A stretch of DNA of 64,000 nucleotides from Martinezella lusitana (GCF_900094565.1 NZ_FMAF01000008.1:124001-188000); one strand, 5' to 3'; shown: positions 1 through 8,833, counted from the first letter of the stretch. Made by a program: numbers and translations. Notes: generated from the letters alone by a model not told the origin.

Positions 1-905
1 CGGCAGATATCGAGCATCAAGGGCAGATGCTCGAAAAGATGCCACACCTCGCCGTTCGGGCCACGGCCGAATTTGGGCGGGTCGGTGAGAATGATGTCGT
101 ATTTGTTGCCCCGCCGCTCCTCGCGCAGGATGAACTTCATCGCATCCTCGCAGATCCAGCGGATCGGCAGCTTTTCCATGCGGCCCAGGGCCTGGTTTTC
201 CCGCGCCCAGCCGATTGCCTTCTTGGAGGCATCGACATGGGTCACCTCCGCGCCGGCCGCAGCGGCGACCAGAGAAGCAACGCCGGTATAGCCGAAGAGG
301 TTCAGGACCTTCAGCGGCCGTTTCGCCGCCTCGGCCTGTTCCTTCATCCAGGCCCAGTGAACGATCTGCTCGGGAAAGACACCGACATGGCGGAATGCGG
401 TGAAGCGGCCGAGAAAATCGACGCCGAGCAACTGCAGCGGCCAGGTTTCGCCCAACGCCTCGCGCGGGAACCGCCAGCGGCCCATGCCATCCTCGTCGGT
501 ATCGCCGGTGAATACGGCATCGGCATTGTCCCAGACATGCGAGGCTAGCGACGGCTGCCACAGCGCCTGCGCCTCCGGCCGAACGATGCGATACGGGCCA
601 TATTGCTCGAGCTTCAGTGCGTTGCCGCTGTCGATCAGATGGAAATCCCCGGCGCCCAACGATTCCAGGATGACCGGCACACGCTCCGGCGGTCGCTCGC
701 CATTTCTCACGATCAGCGGGCGCTCAGGCGCCGCAACCGTGGAGGCGGCGGTACGCGGTTCGGTAATCCGCTCGCCACGGTCACGCGATGCTGACATTTT
801 GCCGCCTGTCTTGACGGGCGTATCGCGTCGCGCCTCCGGGCGGGGCTTTGCGCCAGGGCCGCCCGCAGCTTTCTGACCGGGCCGGCGTTCCTTCTGTTTC
901 ACCAT
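1..905 (-). CDS. Class I SAM-dependent rRNA methyltransferase (N-terminal part, runs off the window)
   Basis: The reading frame begins at an ATG at 903-905 and continues leftward past base 1, so the C-terminus is missing. The first ~45 residues are rich in Lys, Arg, Gly and Pro, as in low-complexity N-terminal tails. A Rossmann core follows: a glycine-rich SAM motif (LNLFGYTG), an acidic motif (THVDAS) and motif IV, TDPPKFGRG. The DPP motif is typical of RlmI/RlmK-like methyltransferases that modify bases in 23S rRNA using S-adenosylmethionine. The family is clear from these motifs, but the modified base is not. The gene is divergent from the CoxG-like gene, with about 110 bp between them. 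Confidence 0.8.
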   Translation of the reverse strand, partial: MVKQKERRPGQKAAGGPGAKPRPEARRDTPVKTGGKMSASRDRGERITEPRTAASTVAAPERPLIVRNGERPPERVPVILESLGAGDFHLIDSGNALKLEQYGPYRIVRPEAQALWQPSLASHVWDNADAVFTGDTDEDGMGRWRFPREALGETWPLQLLGVDFLGRFTAFRHVGVFPEQIVHWAWMKEQAEAAKRPLKVLNLFGYTGVASLVAAAAGAEVTHVDASKKAIGWARENQALGRMEKLPIRWICEDAMKFILREERRGNKYDIILTDPPKFGRGPNGEVWHLFEHLPLMLDIC

Positions 906-1017
906 GCTTGTCTCGAAATTGATATGAGCGTGCAAATAGCATCTGACCGCCACTTGGCAAAGCGCTTTCCGATCTGCGATGATCCATGCACAAAATGTCA
1001 CATTGGGAGGATTGCAC

Positions 1018-1470
1018 ATGGACATGACCGGCGAGGAGCGGATCACGGCACCCAGGGACACCGTGTGGGCGGCGCTGAACAACCCTGATATCCTCAGGCA
1101 GTGCATTCCCGGCTGTGAGAGCCTGGAATGGGTCTCCCCGACCGAACTGACGGCAAAGGTGAAATTGAAGATCGGCCCGGTTTCCGCATCGTTCAGCGGC
1201 GACGTGACGCTCTCCAACATCAATGCTCCGGAAAGCTACACGATCTCGGGCGAAGGAAAGGGCGGGATCGCCGGTTTTGCCAAAGGCGGAGCCGACGTCG
1301 TGCTGAAGGAAGACGGCAACGAGACGATCCTTCATTACGAGGCCAAGGCACAGGTCGGAGGCAAGATTGCGCAGCTTGGTTCGCGGCTGGTCGATTCCAG
1401 CGCCAAGAAGCTTGCGCAGCAGTTTTTTTCCGATTTCACCGCAGCGATCAACGGTCAGGCCAGCGCCTGA
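1018..1470 (+). CDS. CoxG/SRPBCC-family protein (carbon monoxide dehydrogenase subunit G-like)
   Basis: A 150-residue protein of the SRPBCC (START-like) fold. It opens with the pattern of CoxG homologues: a short strand, then APRDTVWAALNNPD, CIPGCESLE and a central GPVSASFSGDV strand. CoxG proteins are linked to maturation or membrane anchoring of CO dehydrogenase-type molybdoenzymes. No coxLMS genes lie nearby, so this is probably one of the many stand-alone members whose hydrophobic pocket binds an unknown ligand. An ATG at 979 is in frame, but the ATG at 1018 is preferred: GGAGG at 1006-1010 precedes it at good spacing, and family homology starts there. Confidence 0.8.
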   Translation: MDMTGEERITAPRDTVWAALNNPDILRQCIPGCESLEWVSPTELTAKVKLKIGPVSASFSGDVTLSNINAPESYTISGEGKGGIAGFAKGGADVVLKEDGNETILHYEAKAQVGGKIAQLGSRLVDSSAKKLAQQFFSDFTAAINGQASA

Positions 1471-1507
1471 TTGCCGTTGACATTTTTGACGCCCATATAA
1501 TCCGCTC

Positions 1508-1966
1508 ATGATATCGAGATCAGAGACTTGGACCATCCGGCCGGCGCGGGAGCAGGATATGCCGCCTCTTGCCGAGATCTATCTGCGCGTGCGCCGGGAA
1601 ACATTCCTCTGGGTCGATCCCGGTCGTTTCAGCCTTGAGGACCTTGCCATCCATACAACGGGCGAGCGCCTGTTCGTCTGCGAAGACGTGCACGGCATGA
1701 TCGCGGGTTTCGCGGCGATCTGGGAGCCGGATGATTTCATCCACATGCTGTACATTCTCCCGGCCTTCCAGGGCCACGGCGCGGGAAAGGCCCTGCTGAC
1801 CGCGCTCCCGGACTGGAAAAGCCGCCACTACCGGCTGAAGTGCCTGGTCAAAAATACGCGTGCGATGGCCTTCTATCAGGCAATGGGCTTCGAAATCATC
1901 GGCGACGGCGCCTCGGCGGAAGGCGATTACAAAGAGATGCGGCTCGGCAACAGCCGGTCATTTTGA
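1508..1966 (+). CDS. GNAT-family N-acetyltransferase
   Basis: A 152-residue single-domain GNAT acetyltransferase that would transfer acetyl from acetyl-CoA to an unknown amine. The N-terminal strand and helices (TIRPAREQDMPPLAEIY) are typical. The acetyl-CoA loop is visible as FQGHGAGKALL (around residue 90), following the LYILPAFQG strand, and the C-terminal NTRAMAFYQAMGFE helix-strand pair is characteristic of the fold. It starts 37 bp after the CoxG-like gene on the same strand, so the two could be co-transcribed. Its 3' end overlaps the convergent lapA-like gene by 9 bp. Substrate cannot be inferred. Confidence 0.85.
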   Translation: MISRSETWTIRPAREQDMPPLAEIYLRVRRETFLWVDPGRFSLEDLAIHTTGERLFVCEDVHGMIAGFAAIWEPDDFIHMLYILPAFQGHGAGKALLTALPDWKSRHYRLKCLVKNTRAMAFYQAMGFEIIGDGASAEGDYKEMRLGNSRSF

Positions 1967-2290
1967 CGGGAGCTGTCCGGCGATCTGCTCGGCGCGTGTG
2001 CGGTGCTTGTCAGCCTCGGCCTGCCAGCGCACCGCCTCCTGCGACTGGCTGCGAGCGCGCCTGCGGTGTTTTCCCTGATTGAACCAGGTCACCCCAGCGC
2101 CGACGAGCATGCCGAGGATCAATGCCGCGAACAGCAATACGAACAGCGGTGCGTTCAGCGACAGGACCTGATCTTCAGGCCGGAACGGATTAAGCGCGAG
2201 CGTCACGGACTGCCTGTTCGCAACGCAGAATACGATCAGGATGATGCCGAGCGGCAGCAATATCAGCAGATTGACGATCTTTTTGGCCAT
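1958..2290 (-). CDS. LapA-domain (DUF1049) membrane protein
   Basis: A 110-residue inner-membrane protein with two hydrophobic segments, near residues 6-25 and 47-68. A short loop containing NRQSVTLALNPF joins them, and a basic, Gln/Glu-rich tail predicted to be helical follows. This is the layout of LapA-domain (YciS/DUF1049) proteins. In Escherichia coli LapA works with LapB in control of LPS synthesis through LpxC turnover; whether that role holds here is unknown. It lies downstream of ihfB in the same orientation, 168 bp away, an arrangement I recall as common in rhizobia. Confidence 0.8.
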   Translation of the reverse strand: MAKKIVNLLILLPLGIILIVFCVANRQSVTLALNPFRPEDQVLSLNAPLFVLLFAALILGMLVGAGVTWFNQGKHRRRARSQSQEAVRWQAEADKHRTRAEQIAGQLPSK

Positions 2291-2458
2291 TGCGCAGCTC
2301 CTTTATCCAGGCGTATCCGTGCGACTGCACGCGTGATGCCGCCAGCCGCAGAATAGGAAAGACGCGGCCGAGTTCAAGTACCACCGCGTCGCGGCGCAAT
2401 CATGTCCAATGGATATGTCCGCGGGCACATTTCGGGAAAGAACGAGCCTAGCCGGCTA

Positions 2459-2764
2459 TTAGTTGTCGTCTTCCTCATCGCCGGCGCCCGGATTCAGGCG
2501 TTCGCGCAGTTCCTTGCCGGTCTTGAAGAAGGGAACCCACTTCTCCTCGACGAACACCGTATCGCCCGTGCGCGGGTTGCGACCGGAGCGAGAAGGCCGG
2601 TTCTTGACGGAGAAAGCGCCGAAGCCGCGAAGTTCAACCCGGTTACCCGCGGCAAGCGCATCGGTGATCTCGTCGAGGACAGCGTTGACGATATTTTCGA
2701 CGTCGCGGTGATAGAGATGCGGGTTGCGGGCGGCAACAATCTGCACCAATTCCGACTTGATCAC
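2459..2764 (-). CDS. ihfB: Integration host factor subunit beta
   Basis: A 101-residue member of the HU/IHF DNA-bending family. The beta-subunit pattern is visible: MIKSELV at the start, the helix ending in LDEITDALAAGNRVELRGFGAF, and the DNA-inserting arm around RSGRNPRTGD (near residues 59-68) with the intercalating proline. The acidic tail (GDEEDDN) is common in rhizobial IhfB. IHF is a heterodimer with IhfA and bends DNA at nitrogen-fixation, sigma-54 and recombination sites. It sits between sppA and lapA in a leftward set; the gap to sppA is 26 bp, so sppA and ihfB are probably one transcript. Confidence 0.93.
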   Translation of the reverse strand: MIKSELVQIVAARNPHLYHRDVENIVNAVLDEITDALAAGNRVELRGFGAFSVKNRPSRSGRNPRTGDTVFVEEKWVPFFKTGKELRERLNPGAGDEEDDN

Positions 2765-2790
2765 GGCTACCCCCTTAAATCATTGATTTA

Positions 2791-3747
2791 TCAGTTGGCT
2801 GCACCCTGCCAAAGAGAAAGCAGGCCGTCAAGAAACAACTTCTCGGTTATGATTTTCTGGAGGCCCTCTCCCCTCACAAAATCATCATAACCGAAACGAT
2901 TTAGCAACCAGGAAGCGGCACCCGGCCAAAAGAAGGATGAGCTTTTGCCTTCCGCCTTCCAGTCGACGATCGGCAGGTCCTTTTTGACCTTGCGCGTTTC
3001 GAGGTAGGCCAGGATCTCGTCTTCGCCACCAAGCGTATCGATCAACTTGTTCTGAAGCGCCTGACGGCCGGTGAAAATGCTGCCGTCGGCAAGCTTCAAG
3101 ACGTCTTCGCGCGGCAATTTGCGACGATCCGCCACAAGGTCGACGAACCAGCCGTAGCTGTCCATGACCATATTGCGGATCATATTCTTGGCGTCTTCGC
3201 TGGCCGGATGGAAAGGCGAGGGTTCGGCCTTCAGCGGCGCAGACTTGATCTCGTCGAGCGAAACCCCGATTTTGTCGAGCAGATCCTTGACCTGCGGATA
3301 TTGGAAGATGACGCCGATCGACCCCGTGATCGAGGTATCGCCCGCGACGATATCATCGCCGGCAGTTGCGATCATATAGCCCGCAGACGCCGCGACGGTG
3401 CGGATGTCGGAGACAACGGGCTTCTTGGCGGCGACGGCGCGGATCGCCTTGAAGATACGTTCGCCGCCATAGGTCGTGCCGCCGGTCGAAGAGATCGACA
3501 CGATCAACGCCTTGACCTGATCGTTGTCGCGGATCTTCTTCAGCCGCTCGAGAAGTTCGGGATCGTCCTGAATAAGCCCGGAAATCGTGACGCGGGCGAT
3601 CTGCGGTCCCCGCGTGTCAGGCAGGTCGCCCGCGACGAAACGATAGAGCGCAAAGCCGAGCGCGACGAGGAGTAAAACAGCGATGACACGCCAGAAACCA
3701 AGCTTGCGGCGCATTTGTCGCCGGTCCGCAATTGCAGAACTGTCCAT
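2791..3747 (-). CDS. sppA: Signal peptide peptidase SppA (short form)
   Basis: A 318-residue membrane-anchored serine protease of family S49 that degrades signal peptides after export. A basic N-terminus (RRQMRRK) is followed by a transmembrane segment near residues 17-37. The crotonase-like protease core then contains ISSTGGTTYGGERIF, the presumed nucleophile Ser in VAASAGYMIAT, and the segment DEIKSAPLKAEPS with conserved lysines. It is the single-domain form, about half the length of E. coli SppA, which is usual in alphaproteobacteria. It starts at an ATG at 3745-3747 and is the first gene of the leftward sppA-ihfB-lapA set. Confidence 0.9.
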   Translation of the reverse strand: MDSSAIADRRQMRRKLGFWRVIAVLLLVALGFALYRFVAGDLPDTRGPQIARVTISGLIQDDPELLERLKKIRDNDQVKALIVSISSTGGTTYGGERIFKAIRAVAAKKPVVSDIRTVAASAGYMIATAGDDIVAGDTSITGSIGVIFQYPQVKDLLDKIGVSLDEIKSAPLKAEPSPFHPASEDAKNMIRNMVMDSYGWFVDLVADRRKLPREDVLKLADGSIFTGRQALQNKLIDTLGGEDEILAYLETRKVKKDLPIVDWKAEGKSSSFFWPGAASWLLNRFGYDDFVRGEGLQKIITEKLFLDGLLSLWQGAAN

Positions 3748-4073
3748 AACGCTTTATTTCTCCCTGTCACAAACCGAATGCGCTACGAACCGGATGCATA
3801 ATACCTTGAAACAGGCACAATCCTCAGCAAAGGGCGATCCCGTTTTTCGATGTCGTCGACGGAACGGCACTCCGATGCTTCATCAGATAGGACATCGCCT
3901 GGTCGGATGAAACCAGCAAATGGCATATTTTTCTGCCAAAATTCCTCGGCTGCAGAAAAAAATCCATATTGGCAAGCCAGTGCAATAATGCGAAACGATC
4001 CGATGGGCCTTTTGGCACAGTCTGTGCATGACGTGAATGCCGTTCTCCGGATCAGAAAAGACGGACCTGTTGC
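3748..4073. other. Non-coding interval between divergent sppA and lptC
   Basis: 326 bases separate the start of sppA (leftward) from the start of lptC (rightward). No convincing coding frame was seen: the short frames here overlap one another and have no recognisable content. The interval is noticeably AT-richer than the genes around it, with A-tracts near 3955-3960. It must hold the promoters for both directions. The best motif seen is a sigma-54-like element at 4013-4028, listed separately. Confidence 0.6.
4012..4028 (+). promoter_or_regulatory. Candidate sigma-54 (-24/-12) promoter for the lptC-lptA-lptB-rpoN block
   Basis: The bases read TTGGCAC-AGTCT-GTGCA. The -24 half is a perfect TTGGCAC, the -12 half carries the required GC with one mismatch to TTGCA, and GG and GC are exactly 10 bases apart. 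Transcription would begin about 35-40 bases before the lptC ATG at 4074. Because rpoN lies downstream, this could be autoregulation; that is inference only. Confidence 0.45.
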
Positions 4074-4760
4074 ATGCTCAATACGATCGAGACCTCCGGC
4101 CACGCAATCCACTCAGCGCCGGACCGAAACGCGTATAAAGTCGCCACTTTTCACTCCGCACGTGTGAAGAGGCTGCGAATACTGCTGCCTTTGGCCGCTT
4201 TCATCGTCTCGCTTATCTTCATCGCCGTCTCCGTCATCCGCGCCTATCTGCCGGCCGACATCCAGATCGAGGGCGCCAAGATCGAAGACGGCAAGGTCGT
4301 CATGGAGCGTCCCGCCATCGCCGGCCGCAACAAGGACGGCATCAATTACTCCCTGCTTGCGGAAAAGGCGCTGCAAGATATCCGGAATCCGAACATGATC
4401 ACGCTGAAGACGATCAAGGCATCGATGCCTGTCAATACCGACGTGATCGCGCATGTGACGGCCCAGAGCGCGGATTTCGATCGCCAGGCCGACACGTTGA
4501 AACTGACCGAGCCCTTCGTCGTTCAGATGGACAACGGCTTGCGCGCCGAGTTCAAGACCGCTTTCCTCGATGTGAAGAAGGGCGACCTGTCCAGCCAGGA
4601 TCAGGTTGCAATCCAGCGAGGTGGCATGTCGGTTGTTGCGCGTTCGCTCAAGATGACGGATAAGGGGAGCGTAATCGAATTCGACGGGCAGGTTCAAATG
4701 CGTATCGAACCGTCCGCATTCCACAACACAGCTAGCGAACAGAAGCCGGGCGGTTCATGA
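4074..4760 (+). CDS. lptC: LPS export ABC transporter periplasmic protein LptC
   Basis: A 228-residue bitopic inner-membrane protein. A cytoplasmic N-terminus of about 33 residues is followed by one transmembrane helix (about residues 36-57) and a periplasmic beta-jellyroll domain, rich in alternating strands (ITLKTIKASMPV, ADTLKLTEPFVVQ). LptC takes lipopolysaccharide from LptB2FG and passes it to LptA. The gene order lptC-lptA-lptB-rpoN is strongly conserved in proteobacteria and supports the call despite low family sequence identity. The stop overlaps the lptA start (ATGA), indicating translational coupling. Confidence 0.88.
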   Translation: MLNTIETSGHAIHSAPDRNAYKVATFHSARVKRLRILLPLAAFIVSLIFIAVSVIRAYLPADIQIEGAKIEDGKVVMERPAIAGRNKDGINYSLLAEKALQDIRNPNMITLKTIKASMPVNTDVIAHVTAQSADFDRQADTLKLTEPFVVQMDNGLRAEFKTAFLDVKKGDLSSQDQVAIQRGGMSVVARSLKMTDKGSVIEFDGQVQMRIEPSAFHNTASEQKPGGS

Positions 4761-5419
4761 TAAACGATTGGACACATTCAATTTTCAACTCCGGCCTGCG
4801 CAAGGCAGGCCTTTTTTGTGCTTTCAGCGCGCTCGCCTTTTTCGCAGCGGCGGAAGCAGGCGCGCAGGCAACGACAAGCAACATGCCAGGGCTTGCGCTT
4901 TCCAAGGATCAGCCGATCCAGATCGAAAGCGACAAGCTGGAAATCCATGATGCGGAAAGCCAGGCCGTGTTCACCGGCAACGTCAAGGTGGTTCAGGGGA
5001 CCACGACGATGCAGGCTGGCAAGATGACTGTTTTCTACAAGAAGAAGCAGCCCGCTGATGCCAATGCCAAGCCGGCGGAGGACAATCCGGTCGCCAAGGC
5101 AGCCAAGGAGCAGAACCAGTCGCTGGTATCGGGTGACGCCAATATCGACCACATTCTGGTCACCGACAAGGTCTACCTCGTTTCCGGCACACAGACGGCG
5201 ACAGCAGACGACGGCTCGTTCGACATGGCCAACCAGCTTGCCATCCTCAAGGGCAAGAAAGTGGTGCTGACCGACGGACCGAACGTTTTCACCGGTTGTC
5301 AGCTCACCGTGCACATGGCGACGGGCGAAGCGCAGCTGGATGCATGCGGGGGCCGTGTCCAGATCCAGCTCGATCCCAAGTCGCAGCAAGTGCAGCAACA
5401 ACAGCAAAAGAAGAACTGA
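4757..5419 (+). CDS. lptA: LPS transport periplasmic protein LptA
   Basis: A 220-residue periplasmic OstA/LptA protein that bridges LptC to the outer-membrane LptD complex. An N-terminal signal peptide with a hydrophobic stretch at about residues 18-34 ends at AGA-QA. The family pattern follows: IQIESDKLEIHDAE, VFTGNVKVVQG, a region of repeated strands, and DGPNVFTGCQLTVHMATGEAQL near the end. The C-terminus is a glutamine-rich tail (QQVQQQQQ then KKN) of low complexity. It overlaps lptC by 4 bp and is followed by lptB after 10 bp. Confidence 0.92.
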   Translation: MINDWTHSIFNSGLRKAGLFCAFSALAFFAAAEAGAQATTSNMPGLALSKDQPIQIESDKLEIHDAESQAVFTGNVKVVQGTTTMQAGKMTVFYKKKQPADANAKPAEDNPVAKAAKEQNQSLVSGDANIDHILVTDKVYLVSGTQTATADDGSFDMANQLAILKGKKVVLTDGPNVFTGCQLTVHMATGEAQLDACGGRVQIQLDPKSQQVQQQQQKKN

Positions 5420-5429
5420 TACCGGCCCC

Positions 5430-6242
5430 GTGACGACATCGACCACTTCCATCTTGCCCGGCACGACCGGGCCTTCCTCCACGGCAGCGGGCGCACCGGC
5501 CGCGGATAAAGCGCGTTATCAGGGTACCCTGATTGCGCGCGGCCTCACCAAGACCTACCGCACCCGGCGCGTCGTCAACGGCGTCTCGCTGGTGGTGCGG
5601 CGTGGTGAGGCGGTCGGCCTGCTCGGGCCTAACGGCGCGGGCAAGACCACCTGTTTCTACATGATCACCGGCCTCGTGCCTGTCGACGAAGGTACGATCG
5701 AGATCGACGGCAACAATGTCACCTCGATGCCGATGTATCGCCGCGCTCGGCTCGGGGTCGGCTATCTGCCGCAGGAAGCCTCGATCTTCCGTGGCCTGAC
5801 GGTGGAGGAGAACATCCGCGCCGTGCTCGAGGTCCACGAAAAGGACAAGGCGAAGCGGGAACACAAGATTGACGAACTGCTGGAGGAATTCCACATTCGC
5901 AATCTGCGCACAGTGCCGGCGATAGCGCTTTCGGGTGGCGAGCGGCGGCGCCTGGAAATAGCGCGCGCACTGGCAACCGACCCGACCTTCATGCTTCTCG
6001 ACGAGCCCTTCGCCGGCGTCGACCCGATCTCGGTCGCCGACATCCAGAACCTCGTCCATCACCTGACGGCGCGCGGTATCGGCGTGTTGATCACCGACCA
6101 CAATGTTCGTGAGACGCTCGGCCTGATCGATCGCGCCTATATCATCCATGCAGGTGAAGTCCTGACCCATGGCAGGGCGAACGACATCGTCAGCAATCCG
6201 GAAGTACGAAAGCTGTATCTCGGCGACAATTTCAGCCTTTGA
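5430..6242 (+). CDS. lptB: LPS export ABC transporter ATP-binding protein LptB
   Basis: A 270-residue cytoplasmic ATPase that powers LPS extraction with LptF and LptG. ABC motifs are all present: Walker A GPNGAGKTT (about 66-74), Q-loop YLPQ (112-115), signature LSGGE (167-171) and Walker B FMLLDEP (187-193). The frame is open back to 5340, inside lptA, but the GTG at 5430, just after the lptA stop, is preferred. That choice gives a ~30-residue Ser/Thr/Ala-rich extension before the ABC domain, as I recall for rhizobial LptB. lptF and lptG are not in the window, as expected since they usually lie elsewhere. Confidence 0.93.
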   Translation: MTTSTTSILPGTTGPSSTAAGAPAADKARYQGTLIARGLTKTYRTRRVVNGVSLVVRRGEAVGLLGPNGAGKTTCFYMITGLVPVDEGTIEIDGNNVTSMPMYRRARLGVGYLPQEASIFRGLTVEENIRAVLEVHEKDKAKREHKIDELLEEFHIRNLRTVPAIALSGGERRRLEIARALATDPTFMLLDEPFAGVDPISVADIQNLVHHLTARGIGVLITDHNVRETLGLIDRAYIIHAGEVLTHGRANDIVSNPEVRKLYLGDNFSL

Positions 6243-6437
6243 CAGGCTGAAATTCAACCGGAGCGCACGTCAATATTATTGGACGCTGTCGCGCTTCGGA
6301 AATTTACCTTCGCTTCACAGTTCCACTTGACCAAATCCAATAAAAAAGCAATTTTTGGGCCAGTTGGGATTTCGCGAAGTTTTTATTAACGGAAAACGCG
6401 GATTCCCGAGGAGATCAAGGGGAGTCCCGCGTCCGCC

Positions 6438-7997
6438 ATGGCACTATCGGCCAATCTTTTCCTGCGCCAAAGCCAAAGCCTGGTGATGACACCGCAACTG
6501 ATGCAATCCATCCAGTTGCTGCAGATGACCCATTTTGAACTGACTCAGTTTATCGCGCAGGAAGTCGAGAAGAATCCGCTGCTTGAATTTGCGTCAAATG
6601 ACGAGGATATAGGCAGTAGTGGCGATCGCGAGACGAAGGACGAGCGCTTCGAAACCGTGGACGAAACCCACGGCGACGATGATTTCGACCGCAATCCCGG
6701 TGATCTGGCGAGCGACTGGTACGAGAGCGACAATACCGGCAATACGGACCGGCTGAACAACGAACTCGATACCAATTTCAGCAACGTCTTTCCCGACGAT
6801 GGAAGTCCGCAGCGTGCCGATGCGCCGGAACTGCTGAGCCAATGGAAATCCATGCCTGGCGGCGAAGCCGGCGAGAGCTACGATCTTGACGATTTTGTCG
6901 CCGGCCAGGTGTCGCTTCGCGATCATCTGAACGAACAAATCCCCTTTTCGCTTCCGACCGCAGCCGACCGGCTGATCGCGCAGTACCTCATCGACCAGCT
7001 CGATGATGCCGGTTATCTGCATGCCGACCCAAAGGAAACGGCGGAGCGTCTCGGTGCCTCCCCTCGGGAAGTGGAACGCGTGCTGAATATCTTGCAGCAG
7101 TTGGATCCCCCCGGGGTCTTCGCACGCTCTCTCAGCGAATGTCTGGCAATCCAACTTCGGCAGAGGGATCGTTTCGATCCGGCTATGGAGCGGTTGATCC
7201 AGAATCTCGAGCTTCTCGCCCGGCGTGATTTTGCAACGCTGAAGCGGCTCTGTGGTGTCGACGAGGAAGACCTGCTCGACATGATGACGGAGATCCGCCA
7301 GCTCAACCCGAAACCCGGCAGTTCCTTCGAGACCGGCATATCCGAGGCGATCATGCCCGATATCGTGGTGCGCCCCGCCGCAGACGGCAGCTGGCTGGTG
7401 GAGCTCAACCCCGATACGCTGCCGCGCGTGCTGGTGAGCCAGTCCTATTTCGCCTGCGTCTCCAAAACCAGCCAGGACCACGCCTTTCTGTCGGAATGCC
7501 TGCAGAATGCCAATTGGCTGACCCGCAGCCTCGACCAGCGAGCCAAGACGATCATGAAGGTGGCGAGCGAAATCGTGCGGCAGCAGGACGCTTTCCTGGT
7601 GCATGGGGTCGACCATCTGCGGCCGCTCAATCTGAAAACCGTGGCGGACGCCATCAAGATGCATGAATCGACCGTCAGCCGCGTGACCTCGAATAAATAT
7701 ATTCTAACGCCACGCGGACTGTTCGAGCTCAAATATTTCTTCACGGTTTCGATCAGCGCCGTCGAAGGCGGCGACAGCCATTCCGCCGAAGCGGTGCGTC
7801 ACAAGATCCGCCTGCTGATCTCGAGCGAGAGTTCCGATGCGGTTCTGTCCGACGATGATATCGTGGATACGCTGAAGAAGGGCGGCATCGAGCTGGCTCG
7901 CCGTACGGTTGCAAAATACCGCGAGGCAATGAACATTCCTTCATCCGTGCAGCGGCGGCGAGAGAAGCGGGCCATCGCAAAAGTCGCGAACTTCTGA
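6438..7997 (+). CDS. rpoN: RNA polymerase sigma-54 factor
   Basis: A 519-residue sigma-54. Region I at the N-terminus is Gln/Leu-rich (LRQSQSLVMTPQLMQSIQLLQ) and contacts enhancer-binding proteins. Region II is acidic (about residues 50-115). The C-terminal domain has a helix-turn-helix around MHESTVSRVTSNKY and the RpoN box ARRTVAKYRE at about 487-496, which reads the -24 element. Sigma-54 directs nitrogen-assimilation, dicarboxylate-transport and nitrogen-fixation genes in rhizobia. The ATG at 6438 is preceded by AAGGGGAG. A 195-bp AT-rich gap from lptB allows a separate promoter, and one TTGACC element is visible at 6328-6333. Confidence 0.96.
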   Translation: MALSANLFLRQSQSLVMTPQLMQSIQLLQMTHFELTQFIAQEVEKNPLLEFASNDEDIGSSGDRETKDERFETVDETHGDDDFDRNPGDLASDWYESDNTGNTDRLNNELDTNFSNVFPDDGSPQRADAPELLSQWKSMPGGEAGESYDLDDFVAGQVSLRDHLNEQIPFSLPTAADRLIAQYLIDQLDDAGYLHADPKETAERLGASPREVERVLNILQQLDPPGVFARSLSECLAIQLRQRDRFDPAMERLIQNLELLARRDFATLKRLCGVDEEDLLDMMTEIRQLNPKPGSSFETGISEAIMPDIVVRPAADGSWLVELNPDTLPRVLVSQSYFACVSKTSQDHAFLSECLQNANWLTRSLDQRAKTIMKVASEIVRQQDAFLVHGVDHLRPLNLKTVADAIKMHESTVSRVTSNKYILTPRGLFELKYFFTVSISAVEGGDSHSAEAVRHKIRLLISSESSDAVLSDDDIVDTLKKGGIELARRTVAKYREAMNIPSSVQRRREKRAIAKVANF

Positions 7998-8067
7998 CCG
8001 TTGTCGGCATTCAACCACAGACTGCGGATCTCCTAACAGTCCGTTAAGATGCAGTTGACTTTCAGAT

Positions 8068-8091
8068 GCGGCGGGGCTAGAAGCCCGCCGC
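8068..8091 (+). other. GC-rich hairpin downstream of rpoN
   Basis: GCGGCGGG at 8068-8075 pairs perfectly with CCCGCCGC at 8084-8091, leaving an 8-base loop. It sits about 70 bases after the rpoN stop and about 155 bases before hpf. No T-run follows, so it is not a standard intrinsic terminator. It could end or protect the rpoN transcript. Confidence 0.4.
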
Positions 8092-8246
8092 AATCGCTGC
8101 AGGACAGCACGACCATGAACTTATCCCCATCATCCCGAAGGCGGCCGATATACGCAATTTGTCTTTGACCGCGTGAAGTGCTTGGATGAGCTTGAGGCTT
8201 GGCGTAAACTGGTACGCGCAATAACCACTACAAGAAGGGAAACTCC

Positions 8247-8822
8247 ATGAGTGTGCGTGTCTCCGGTAAACATATGGAAATTGGTGACTCATTCCGCCAG
8301 CGGATTGAAGACCAGATCGGTATGGCCGTGACGAAATACTTCGACGGGGGGTATTCGGGTCAGGTAACTGTTCACAAGTCCAGTTCTCGCTTCGCGGCCG
8401 ATTGCAAGCTTCATCTCGACAGCGGTGTGGTGTTGCATGCCGCCGGAGAGGCGATGGACCCGCAGCTTGCTTTCGACGCGGCGTCCGAGCGTATCGAGAA
8501 ACGTCTGCGCCGTTACAAACGCAAGCTTAAGGACCATCAGGCCGGCAATCATGCGAACGGTCAGGCTGAAGTCGCCTACACCGTCATGGACGGCGTTCCG
8601 GACGACGACGAGGAGATTGCCTCCGATTTCGCGCCGGTGATCGTTGCCGAAAGCACGAAGCAATTGAAGACCATGTCGGTGGCGACGGCTGTGATGGCGC
8701 TCGACATGACCGACGAACCGTTGCTGCTCTTCCGCAGTCCCGGCAAGGAACATCTGAACATCGTCTACCGTCGTCAGGACGGTAACATTGGCTGGATCGA
8801 CGCGGCCAATATCAAAGGCTGA
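8247..8822 (+). CDS. hpf: Ribosome hibernation-promoting factor, long form
   Basis: A 191-residue long-type HPF. The N-terminal S30AE domain (about residues 1-100) begins MSVRVSGKHMEIGDSFR, and the KRLRRYKRKLKDH helix ends the domain. After a variable linker, the C-terminal dimerisation domain contains VATAVMALDMTDEPLLLFR and LNIVYRRQDGNIGWID. Long HPF binds 30S subunits and pairs 70S ribosomes into inactive 100S dimers in stationary phase. The rpoN-hpf-ptsN order is conserved. AGAAGGGA precedes the ATG at proper spacing. Confidence 0.93.
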   Translation: MSVRVSGKHMEIGDSFRQRIEDQIGMAVTKYFDGGYSGQVTVHKSSSRFAADCKLHLDSGVVLHAAGEAMDPQLAFDAASERIEKRLRRYKRKLKDHQAGNHANGQAEVAYTVMDGVPDDDEEIASDFAPVIVAESTKQLKTMSVATAVMALDMTDEPLLLFRSPGKEHLNIVYRRQDGNIGWIDAANIKG

Positions 8823-8833
8823 GAATAGAAGAT

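Noticed and set aside
5340..5429. Upstream start for lptB overlapping lptA by 80 bases.
   Set aside because: The GTG at 5430 lies just after the lptA stop and gives a family-like length; the upstream part is out-of-frame lptA.
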